DNA of 64,000 bases from Pollenia angustigena (lineage: Eukaryota > Arthropoda > Insecta > Diptera > Polleniidae), in contig OV884059.1 of the NCBI GenBank assembly GCA_930367215.1, forward strand, positions 150,038,511 through 150,102,510, written 5' to 3'. The position numbers and the translations under genes are program-made. The stretch's first letter is position 1. Every line of letters starts with the position of its first letter. Under the pieces are notes generated by a model that searched no databases, was not told the DNA's origin, and saw only the letters and a list, made by a program, of their open reading frames with translations. Of this stretch, positions 55,291 to 64,000 are shown one piece after another.

Positions 55291-57354
55291 ATTATAATTT
55301 ATTTTTTGCATTTTTTGTATTATTTGATAAAAATGGTCAGAAAATTTTTTTTTAGATTTTTACATTTTCTTAAAAAAAATTTGTAATGAATTCGCCTTGG
55401 TCCAGGTAGTTTCGGTACTACAACAAGTAAAACTCGTAAAAGCCACAAGCAATTTGTTTTTTTTTAAATGAATGTACAATGTCAAAAACAGAAACAAAGA
55501 TGATAAATTTTGCGTCCAACAATTACAAAGCTAAAAAAAAGTTATCAGCAGGGCTTTAAAGATATCCTCCTATTCCTAGGCGAATTCATTACTAAATTTT
55601 TTACGAAAATTTAAAAATTAAACCAAGTTGATAAGAGAAAAATCGTCAGAATTGATCAAATAATAATAATTTAACCTTAAAAATTTCTATATAAATCGCC
55701 AAAATAGGAAAATCGTTAACAGTTATTAATTTCCCTTTCTCCCCCCTAAAACAGACATATTTTACTGTTTTAGCATGATTTTCTAATAGCGTTGTTAAAA
55801 CATATGCATTTACAACCATATTATAACATTAGAAAACCTTTAACATGATGAGTCTATACTTCAAACTAACATTTTATTAGTGTAAATGTTTAAGCATTTC
55901 ATGTTATTAATTGGAAGAGATCACTAAAATCGAAAAACTTGAAAACATTAAAAATTAAAAAGAAAGAGTTTGAAATTTAAAAAACGGACGGATTTAAAAA
56001 ATTAATCGATTAAATTGGAAAAAATTATGTAAAAACCTGAAAAGTGAAGGATGTCGCAAAAAATTTTGAAGAGCCCAACACATTTTAGATCAAATAAAAA
56101 TTTTAAATCTGAAAATAAAATCAACAAAAATCGTACCCCTTTGAAATTTAAATATAATAAACACTACTGGAACTTTAAAAATATTAAAATTTTCAAGGAA
56201 GGACGGTCTGTAAAACAAAAAGAAAACATAACCTACAAATCGGTTAAAGGAAAACATTGTTTAATCTCTTAAAAAAATTAACTCAAGTTTGCTTGCATTT
56301 ATTTTGGCAAGAAAAAATGTAAAATTACTTTTCAATCTAACCACTAAAGAAATTGTTTTGCATACATACTTTAAAAAAGGAATAAAAGGCAACAAACTAA
56401 ACTGAATAACTTCTTTGACAACATTCCAAAATTACAGTTGAGCGCCGAAAATTAACAGGAAAACATCAATATCAGTTTGTTGAAAGATGTCGTAAATTAC
56501 AAATCGTTGTTCATCACAAACGTGGCACTAAAGACAGACCTTTTTGCCAGCGAACTTAACACAAACGAAATGTGATGTATTTACGAACAAAACGAACGGA
56601 AAAAAACAATTAAAAGACAATTTTTTTTTATAACCAGGGTATTATCGTTCCAGACTCTCCAGAGACAGTTTTTCGCATTCAGTTTATACAAAAGCGGATC
56701 TGTAACGAATAAAGTGCTACAAATGTCAAATTCAAAACTTGTCCAACCCGTTATTGAGTACAAACAAAAGATTCCAATATTATTTTGTTCATTACTTTTT
56801 TTTTACTTAAGAAGAGCAGAAATTCTTCAGCGGAAAATATGCTTTTTTTCGATTTTTTTCTTTTTTTTTTTTTTTTGATGACAATTCGTATTGAAATTGA
56901 CACGCGTCACTTGTCTTCAAGTTGGGCGCTAAAGCAAACAAGTAGAAAATAAACAAACAAGAAAAAAAAATTTTTAGTATCTTTCTTTATCTCTCTTAAC
57001 GGGGCAAAATGACTGATGATGGACTGAATGGATGGATGAATGTATGGGATGTTTGGACTGGTTGCCTTGTTATTTTAGTTGTTGTTTTTATAACCATGAG
57101 TGACAATTAAAAAAGAAAACAACAAAATTATGCTAAATGATCACATGGATGAATTGCTACACGCATTCATGCAAATATTTTTGGAAGATGAAAAATGATT
57201 TTAAAACTTAGACCATATTTTTGAAGGATTTTTAGGAAATTTGAGTTTAAGAGTTAAGCTTCATGAAACCTGCAAAATTTAATATCTTAATTTCTAAAGT
57301 TTATTTCCAAATATTTATTTCCAGATCGCGTTTGTTCAGATATTTGTAACACCA
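55291..57354. other. AT-rich intergenic stretch, no gene seen
   Basis: Two kilobases with short open frames of biased composition only (for example 56051-56272, Lys/Asn-rich). A poly-T tract near 56858-56876. Nothing recognised. Confidence 0.55.
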
Positions 57355-57435
57355 AAAACTATTGGTCTTAAATCCATCTTTAAGTATACTGATCGACTTA
57401 AAATCACTTTCTGAATCGATCCACTAATGTCCGCT
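57355..57435 (+). repeat. Dispersed fly repeat, family B, fragment
   Basis: CTTTAAGTATACTGATCGAC and CACTTTCTGAATCGATCCAC, then TAATGTCCG. Confidence 0.65.
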
Positions 57436-57467
57436 AAAAATACTTTTAATGCAAAATTTTTTCATAA

Positions 57468-57593
57468 GGGACATTATTATAACTTGGCGTTAGATGTTAT
57501 CCGACAGTTAATAGACGCTTTTTGACAGATAACACATTATTATCTGTCAATTTAATCTTAACTTTAGCTAACTTCAAGTTGTAATAATGACCC
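57468..57593. mobile_element. 126-bp MITE, GGGACATTATTA ends, TAA duplication
   Basis: Left GGGACATTATTATAACTTGG, right complement GGGTCATTATTACAACTTGA; TAA at 57465-57467 and 57594-57596. Confidence 0.8.
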
Positions 57594-57611
57594 TAAATGT
57601 TGTATTGACAA

Positions 57612-58207
57612 TAGTGCTGGGAAACTATCGATAGACTATCGATATTATCGATAGTCTTAAAATATCGAAAATATCGATAGGAAAAATATAAATATCGATA
57701 TTTTTATTATTTAAAATACAGATATGAAGACATCTAACAGCAGCTATACACACACGGTATTTTGCCGCAAATTTTTGCTTGCTATTATTAATTCGCGATA
57801 AATAACAGCAATGAATACAAACAACAAGTATGGCAAGTGATAAGGATTGCTAAGCAGTGCTTTTTACTACTAATTAAGAGGATAAGTCCGCTAGATTGAT
57901 TACTTTTTGGGTTCAGAATTAAGAAAATTTTTTAAAGTTGCAATGGAATATCTTATAGTCCCTGTTACTTTGGTTCCTTCAGAAAGGTACTTATCAATTT
58001 TTAAAAAACTACCATCTAAGATAACGTGCGTATATACACACGTCTCATACATTCAATAAAGAGTGACGAAAACAACGGACTGTAGCCTTATAAAAAAAAT
58101 TAAAGCTTTCCTGCACAAGTACAAACATTCAGTCGATAGTAATATCAATATATATATCGATAGTGAAATCTGAACTATCGATAAATATCGATAGTATCCC
58201 AGCACTA
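57612..58207. mobile_element. hAT MITE with TATCGATA clusters, copy 2
   Basis: Ends TAGTGCTGGGAAAC and the complement of TAGTGCTGGGATAC. Flanks ATTGACAA (57604-57611) and ATTGACAC (58208-58215) agree at seven of eight positions. About eight TATCGATA motifs in the two subterminal zones. The interior matches 8146-8866 in reverse orientation (for example AGCAGCTATACACACAC). Confidence 0.88.
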
Positions 58208-58353
58208 ATTGACACACACATAGAGTGTCCTCTAACTTTTACGATAGCTACACTGATAGAAAAGGCGTCATAACGCTGATGTAAATATTTTGCCATTAGT
58301 ACTATGACAAGTGTCTTCGTTTTTGACCCCATGACACTGTTCATCGTTGTGAT

Positions 58354-59732
58354 CAGTGTTCGAAAATAAACACTAAATATCGCACCTTAGTGTTCGGTTC
58401 GGTAGATTTGTGGAAAATACAAACGCTAATAGTGTTTGTGTAGTAAATCATTAAAAAAATAACATATCCCTGCTAGTCATCTTTCGAACACAAAAATCGT
58501 ACTGTTTTTATCCAATTCAACAAAAGATGAGAACATTTAATTCCGTTCGGTTTTTTTTAAGCCACAGACTTCATTGTGTTCGGTTCAGCTCATTAGTGTT
58601 CGTTCGTTTCTGTTGTGCATAGTACCCTTTTGGCTGGTAAAAAAACCAAACATTTACAAAAACAAAACACACATACGAAAACAAAACAAAAAGCCAGCAA
58701 AATAATTTTACACAAACAAAACATATCCACAATACACACACAAGCTGTTCGTGCTGCGGTCGTTGCTAAAATTTTTTGTTTGTTGATTTCTTTATCAATC
58801 TAAAAAAAGAAACATTATAGAACACTAGCTGACCCGACGGACGTTGTCCTGTCCAAATTTGGAAAAATGTTTGCGTTCGATTTTTAAAAGCCGTTAAAAA
58901 GACACGAACATTTGAAAGAAAAATTAGACAAATTGATGGATCCGTTTTCTGATTTTAGGTAAATCGAAAAAAGGGGGCGTTAAAGTGGGCGCGGCAAAAT
59001 TTTTCTCCGTAAAAACCTAAGTTGGACCATGGCAATCACTTTTAAGAAAAAATCGTCCAAATCGCTCAAGCCGTTCTCAAATTATGCGCTTAATAGAAAA
59101 AGTGGGCGTAAAAGTAGGCGTGGTAAATTTTTCTTTCGATGAAAACTTAAAATGGATTAATACGAACATTTGAAAGAAAAATTTGTCAAATCGATGGAGC
59201 CGTTTTCTGATTTTAGGTAATTCGAAAAAAGTGGGCGTAAAAGTGGGCGGGGAAAAATTTTCTTTTCGTATAAATCTAAGTTGGACCATGGCGATCATTT
59301 TAAAGAAAAAATCTTCCAAATTATTAAGAAGTCATTGGTGGTGCAAAATTAAAATTGGATTTTGCCACGCCCCTCCGCCCGCAGATCGAAAATCAAAAAT
59401 CAGGCTTCACAGTGTCACCCGCCTGAATATTCTGAAGATTCATCAAAATCGGACCAGCCGTTTTGGAGTCCATACGTTACATACATATACACATCCTATT
59501 TTATATATATAGATAGATAGATAGATTAATATATAATGTTTGTTTACAGTATCACTACAATTGTTCTGTTTTTTAACGAAGAACAGAAAACTATATAATG
59601 TTTGGCTCATTCTTGAAAATAGTTACGAACGCTATAAAGGGTTGTGTTCGTCTACACAATCACTAAAAAAATTATCGTTCCTGGGTTTGTGAGCCGAACG
59701 CTAAATAATGTTCTGTTTATTTTCGAACACTG
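58354..59732. mobile_element. 1379-bp hAT element nested in 58251-60389
   Basis: Ends CAGTGTTCGAAAATAAACAC and the complement; flanks GTTGTGAT (58346-58353) and ATTGTGAT (59733-59740) agree at seven of eight. Subterminal TGTTCG/CGAACA words occur on both sides. It has captured, or been invaded by, the CTAGCTGACCCG repeat. Confidence 0.85.
58826..59526 (+). repeat. CTAGCTGACCCG-type insect repeat with (GATA)n end
   Basis: Starts CTAGCTGACCCGACGGACGT and ends with TTTTGGAGTCCATACGTTAC, ATACATATACACATCC and a GATA run. A ~257-bp block is duplicated (AACATTTGAAAGAAAAATTA near 58908 and near 59163). Repeats of this type are, to my knowledge, widespread in insects; I think of RTE-like non-LTR tails, but am not sure. 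Confidence 0.65.
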
Positions 59733-60424
59733 ATTGTGATGTCAGCAACATCACTTGGCTAAATTGTCATCAGGTGAAATTATGTAATCAATGGGATAAC
59801 ACATCGGCATCAAAGAAATGACGAATGGAAATCAGTTTAATAAAAAACGTCATCAGTGCGATGACTCAGTAACATCGGAGAAAGGACTCATTAGGCTCAA
59901 TTTAAACAAACTGTCATTAAATTAACTCATTAAGATTGACTTAAGTCGAAGTGTGTAAATATTATTATTCCTTTACCCGTTACACATGTTTGTTTCAATT
60001 TTGTTGTAATCCGTTCATTGTTTACAGAAGAACTCTCAATTATAACACACCAACAGCATGCCCGATACGGTTTTCGTTATCATTCTTCTTTGAAAATTTG
60101 ATGTATTTAACTAAATAATTAAAACAAATAGAATATGGGAATTTTGCCTTCTTGTTTTACTTTTAAACATGAAAAAAATGTTAATAATATACAAAATGTG
60201 GCATCGAATTGATGCCACTGTATTCATAGCATACATAGATGACGCATAAAATATGACAAAGTTTTATGACGATGTTAGTTATTGGATTGATGTAAATTTT
60301 TGCCCCATTGTTGCCATTTGTAATAACATTAATGCCATAATTCTGATGTTATTGCATCTTTAAGTAAAGACGCATTTTTTCTATGAGTGTACTAAGTCAT
60401 GACAAAAAGTTGTGCTGGTAGGTT

Positions 60425-60665
60425 CAAAATTAACTGTAGGTCCCGTATAAACCCCATCACTTAAAGGCAAACAAAACTCATATAGATAGAGATATCTAAA
60501 TAATAGTCGGTAAACAGAACTTTAATATGAGTCTTTACCTCATCAGAATTTTATGATTGCACATGGGTCTCAAATAGGTAACACTTTAGAAAATTTTTCC
60601 TTATAAACTGTGATGTAGGGTATTTAATTATCGGGCTTGACCGACTAATTCTTACTTGTTTTTAT
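60425..60665 (+). repeat. Dispersed fly repeat, family B, 3' part
   Basis: ATGAGTCTTTACCTCATCAG, CACATGGGTCTCAAATAGGT and CGGGCTTGACCGACTAATTC match 30960-31120. Confidence 0.65.
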
Positions 60666-61195
60666 TAATATGTATTTCTATTTATTTCAGCTTCAATTTC
60701 AATTTCAAGTCCTTTCAATTTGCAATACACTCTCACTTTTTTTACTAACACACTTACAATTTTTAGATTGACCACGAGATTGCTTTCAATTTTCATTTTC
60801 CAACAGCAGATTGCAAGTTTGTCAGTATAAATTGTTTTCTTGAAGACATCTTGAAAATAAATTGCTTTAAAATTTTTTGTAGATACTACCGATTCTATGT
60901 AAATTTTGTGATTCAAAGCATTTAAGCTGTTTTCTCTCAATGCTGATTATCTTTATATAAAATCTAACTGATATTTTGTAGCACGCTATTTTTTATATTT
61001 TTGCGATTTTTTTGTTTAAGCGATTTTTTTCACAACATTTTAATTTAGATAGTGCGATCCCATTGTGGTTTTTATATCCGGTTAATTTTTGAAATATATT
61101 CCTTAAACAAAAATATTTCATTTTATTGAAATCTGTTCCATAAAATAAACAATTTTTAAACAAAAAAAATAAAAAATTCTCTAAAAACTGAAAAA
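60666..61195 (+). promoter_or_regulatory. Upstream region of the SdhB-type gene, no motif certain
   Basis: 530 bp of AT-rich DNA between the last repeat and the ATG. The region 61115-61195 is A-rich up to AAAA directly before ATG, a normal insect start context. No TATA box or initiator could be fixed with confidence, and no upstream exon was recognised. Confidence 0.4.
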
Positions 61196-62140
61196 ATGTT
61201 TCATATTCCTCTAAAGCTTATAAAACATAACGCTGGAAATTTTAAACTCCTTCCAAATTGCTATTTATTTACTACAAAAGCTGGCGAAGCTTCCAAAAAG
61301 GCTCCGCCTAATAAACCTGGATCCAGCTCAAAAAAAGAGCAACAAACTCCTGCTAAAAAAGCGCCACCTAAAGAAGACAAACCCCAAATCAAAACTGTAC
61401 AAATCTATCGTTGGAAACCGGGTGATAAGCCGAAAATTCAGACTTATAAAGTGGACTTAAATGGAATTAATCCCATGGTTTTAGATGTCTTGCTAAAAAT
61501 CAAAAACGAAATGGATCAAACTTTAACATTTCGTAGATCGTGCCGGGAGGGCATATGTGGTTCGTGTGCCATGAATATAGGCGGCATTAATACCCTGGCC
61601 TGCATTTATAAAACCGATGCAAATCTTTCTAGACCTCTAAGAATCTATCCTCTACCCCATATGTATGTTATCAGAGATTTGGTGACTGATTTTTCACAAT
61701 TCTACGAACAATATCGTTCCATACAACCCTGGCTACAGCGAAAAGATGCAAAGAATGAAAGTAAGGGTCGTGCCCAATATTTGCAGGATCCCAAAGATCG
61801 TGAAGTTTTGGACGGCTTGTATGAGTGCATTTTGTGTGCCTGCTGTCAAACTGCTTGCCCTTCTTATTGGTGGAATAGTGATCGTTATTTGGGTCCAGCT
61901 GTTTTAATGCAAGCATATCGTTGGGTCATTGATTCGCGTGATGAGGCCACTGAAGAACGTTTAAAATTTTTAATGAATCCCTATAAAATATATCGCTGCC
62001 ACACAATACTTAATTGTACAAATACTTGTCCTAAAAATTTGAATCCCGCTAAAGCAATTGTTAAGTTGAAGCAGTTATTGGGGGGACTGAAGAGTAAAGA
62101 GAAACCTAAATTGGAAACGGCTAAACTGTTTAAGTCGTAA
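61196..62140 (+). CDS. SdhB: Succinate dehydrogenase iron-sulfur subunit, mitochondrial (SdhB-like)
   Basis: Complete 314-codon frame without introns. SdhB carries electrons from the flavin of SdhA to ubiquinone in complex II, on the matrix side of the inner mitochondrial membrane. Residues 1-27 are basic and hydrophobic, fitting a mitochondrial presequence. Residues 28-62 are an unusual Lys/Pro/Ala/Ser-rich stretch not typical of canonical SdhB. The ferredoxin-like domain follows (about 64-165) with 2Fe-2S ligands Cys116, Cys121, Cys124 and Cys136 ([15 protein letters not shown]). The helical domain (about 175-300) has [12 protein letters not shown]: Cys211, 214, 217 with Cys278 for 4Fe-4S, and Cys221, 268 and 274 for 3Fe-4S. 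The SYWW and YRCHT quinone-site residues are kept. All ligands are intact, so it should be functional. The extra linker, single exon and heterochromatin-like setting allow a paralogue (for example the testis-type SdhBL of Drosophila) rather than the housekeeping gene. Confidence 0.95.
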   Translation: MFHIPLKLIKHNAGNFKLLPNCYLFTTKAGEASKKAPPNKPGSSSKKEQQTPAKKAPPKEDKPQIKTVQIYRWKPGDKPKIQTYKVDLNGINPMVLDVLLKIKNEMDQTLTFRRSCREGICGSCAMNIGGINTLACIYKTDANLSRPLRIYPLPHMYVIRDLVTDFSQFYEQYRSIQPWLQRKDAKNESKGRAQYLQDPKDREVLDGLYECILCACCQTACPSYWWNSDRYLGPAVLMQAYRWVIDSRDEATEERLKFLMNPYKIYRCHTILNCTNTCPKNLNPAKAIVKLKQLLGGLKSKEKPKLETAKLFKS

Positions 62141-62178
62141 ATTGAGATTAAAAATTATACTAGTTCTTTTTCTTTATT

Positions 62179-62184
62179 AATAAA
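62179..62184 (+). terminator. Poly(A) signal of the SdhB-type gene
   Basis: AATAAA 39 bases after the stop codon, the only canonical signal close by; implies a very short 3' UTR. Confidence 0.75.
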
Positions 62185-62271
62185 AAATATGTTTTTTATT
62201 CGGAGATCTTGCTTAAGCAGCTTACGGTTTTATAATATAGAAATTATAATAAGTTAGTGATTCTACCATAA

Positions 62272-63135
62272 CACTGTGTAACAAAAAAACCAGCCTCAAA
62301 ACTTGCAACGCGAAATGAAAGTAGACTACTAGTAGAGCAAATCTGCCAAAGGGCTTTGAAAAGTTAGCTCGGGCTCCCGAAATATGGGGCCCTTAAGTTT
62401 TTGAATTTTTTGAAAAGGCGTTTGGTATAAGTCAAAAAAAAAAATAAACTAAATGTATTTCTGAGCAAAAAAATAATTTTAGATGTCTTCAGTAGAATCG
62501 TAAGGCGTTTCTTTTCTTAGAATTTGTTTACCCTCTAACTCTCATTCTACGAATATTTTTTGCATCAAAAATCACTAAGGGTCTTCTAAGACGAAAAGTT
62601 CGTTCAATGTATCTAAAACGAATTCTCGAAATTTCGGGCATTGAAATTTTTGAATTTATTGAAAAGGCGTTTGGTGGTAGAAGTCAAAAAAATATACTTA
62701 ATGTACTTCTGACCTAAAAGACTATTTCAGATGTCTTCAGTAGAATTGTATGGCGATTCTTGCCATAGAATAAATTAACACTCATTTTAAGGGATAATTT
62801 TTGTCCTTTTTTTAACTTCTACACTAAAACGGCACGTTAGAGGGTTAAAATGTTCCCGGAATTTCGAAAACCCGTTTTACATACATTGCACGATTTTTTT
62901 GGTTTTAGAACCCCTTACGATTCTACTGAAGACATCTGAAATTATTTAGAATATTTTTATTGACTCATACCAAACGCCTTTTCAAAAAATTCAAAAACTT
63001 TAGGGGCCCATATTTCGGGAGCCCGAGCTAACTTTTCAAACCCCTATGGCAGATTTGCTCTACTAGTAGTCTACTTTCATTTCGCGTTGTAAGAGTTGAG
63101 GCTGGCGGCGATGACACGAATTTTGTTGCCCAGTG
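62272..63135. mobile_element. 864-bp inverted-repeat element, CACTGTGTAACAAA ends, TAA flanks
   Basis: Ends CACTGTGTAACAAA and the complement of CACTGGGCAACAAA, with TAA at 62269-62271 and 63136-63138. Arms of ~180 bp (AACGCGAAATGAAAGTAGAC and GGGCTCCCGAAATATGGGGC on the left) are repeated in complement on the right. The core has direct and inverted copies of GATGTCTTCAGTAGAAT. It starts 132 bp after the SdhB stop. CACTA-like or Harbinger-like; undecided. Confidence 0.8.
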
Positions 63136-63138
63136 TAA

Positions 63139-64000
63139 TTTGTTTTAGGGGTATATTTAGATAGTCATTTCCGATTGTTTGGCACAGACAAACACACATT
63201 AAAATAAGTCAAATCATTAAGTAATTTCATACATGAATATCGATTGTAAGGATATTCTCCGGAAATTATCAGGCCTATTCTGAAAATCACGTCATTTCAA
63301 ATCACGTGCTTGTAAAATCACACGTGTGATTTTGTGGTATTCTAAATATCACATCGATGCATGCAAAGTATTTTGTGAGGCATTAAAAATCTTTCAAATC
63401 TAGAGCCCGTATTGATTGTTGACTTAACTTAACATGGTGGACGAAATAGGAGAACTGAATATGAAAAAAGTCATGATGCTAAAATCAACTTTTTCTACTT
63501 AACGGTACTTGTTGTCATAATAATAATCCCTGATAAAAGCTGATTTAAAAAAAAAACTAGATGTTGTTCGCAGTTTATTAATTCCTAATTTTCTTGGTTA
63601 CCAGTGCAATTTGTGGTTTCTTGGTTTTCCATGATTTTTTTTTTATTTTTTTTTCTTATTAACATTTTAGTTTTACCCACAACTTAAAATTTCGCACAGT
63701 CAAATGAAAAAATATAAAACCACGAATTATTTATTTCATGATATTGTGATTTTTTTTTTTTTTTTTTTGATGTTTAGATAAGAGAATATTTTATTTGAAT
63801 TCACATTAGGAGAAGGCTCACTAATAAAATATGTATATCGTTAGCTAAAATGCAAAAAGGCGTAATTCACAAAAAAATTCAAAATCGAGTTTTTGATTGA
63901 TTATTATGAATGCCATTAAACTTAATGTCTTAACAAAATTTAACAACTGTGCGATCGAAATTCAAGCTTTAATTAACAAGAAACAAAGGGACATAACTAT
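63139..64000. other. Intergenic to window end, no gene seen
   Basis: AT-rich with a poly-T run near 63750-63769. AGGCCTATTCTGAAAATCAC near 63271 looks like one end of a Harbinger-type MITE but no partner end was found. Confidence 0.5.

Larger units (their letters stand above)
58251..60389. mobile_element. TA-flanked element with CACTSATAGAAAA ends
   Basis: Left CACTGATAGAAAAGGCGTC, right complement CACTCATAGAAAAAATGCGT; TA on both sides (58249-58250, 60390-60391). Interior outside the nested hAT repeats GATGTCA/TGACGA-like words. Could be Tc1/mariner-type or CACTA-like; not decided. Confidence 0.6.

Noticed and set aside
56051..56272. 73-codon Lys/Asn-rich frame
   Set aside because: Composition is what random AT-rich DNA gives; no start context or homology recognised.
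61671..61916. 81-codon minus-strand frame
   Set aside because: Antisense to the conserved SdhB coding region.
1..64000. tRNA or rRNA genes
   Set aside because: I saw no cloverleaf with A and B boxes and no rRNA-like conserved strings, though a dedicated tRNA scan was not possible.

Overview
This is a gene-poor, AT-rich window of animal nuclear DNA, almost certainly from a higher fly and probably a calyptrate such as a blowfly, flesh fly or house-fly relative. The evidence is the mix of mobile elements: a roo-like BEL/Pao element, mariner, hAT and Tigger remnants, and two dispersed repeats that I associate with calyptrate genomes. The only host gene I can support is a complete one-exon SdhB-type gene (iron-sulfur subunit of succinate dehydrogenase) at 61196-62140. 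Species and chromosome cannot be read from the sequence.

Layout. 0-10 kb: decayed non-LTR reverse transcriptase fragments, a 3' non-LTR fragment ending in an (AACCT)n tail, an inverted-end element with a hairpin MITE inside, and a hAT MITE packed with TATCGATA motifs (8146-8866). 10-20 kb: a Tc1/mariner-type transposase pseudogene split by a MITE and by a hAT element with a perfect 8-bp duplication, two minisatellite-like tracts, and a long inverted repeat with further inverted repeats in its loop. 20.8-23.9 kb: a stack of insertions, with a dispersed repeat holding a Mutator-like element (9-bp duplication), which holds inverted arrays of an ~82-bp unit and a Tigger relic. 24-31.7 kb: a hAT element inside an older element, MITEs and a pogo-type MITE. 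34.4-37.5 kb: a nearly intact CR1/Jockey-type element inserted into an older RNase H-bearing non-LTR copy. 38.5-44.3 kb: two more Mutator-like insertions carrying the same ~82-bp arrays. 44.4-55.3 kb: a wrecked mariner cut by a young BEL/Pao provirus-like element with one uninterrupted 2444-codon gag-pol-env frame. 57-60.4 kb: more hAT and TA-flanked elements. 61-63.1 kb: the SdhB gene followed closely by a large inverted-repeat element.

How it fits together. Nothing in the first 61 kb looks like a working host pathway. The information lies in target-site duplications and nesting order, which give relative ages: mariner before BEL before a hairpin MITE, and RNase H non-LTR before CR1-like. 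Five hAT-type, three Mutator-like (9-bp) and at least seven TAA- or CAG-flanked insertions can be delimited to the base. The BEL element is the only one that looks recently active. All homology calls are from motif recognition by eye; no database search was run.
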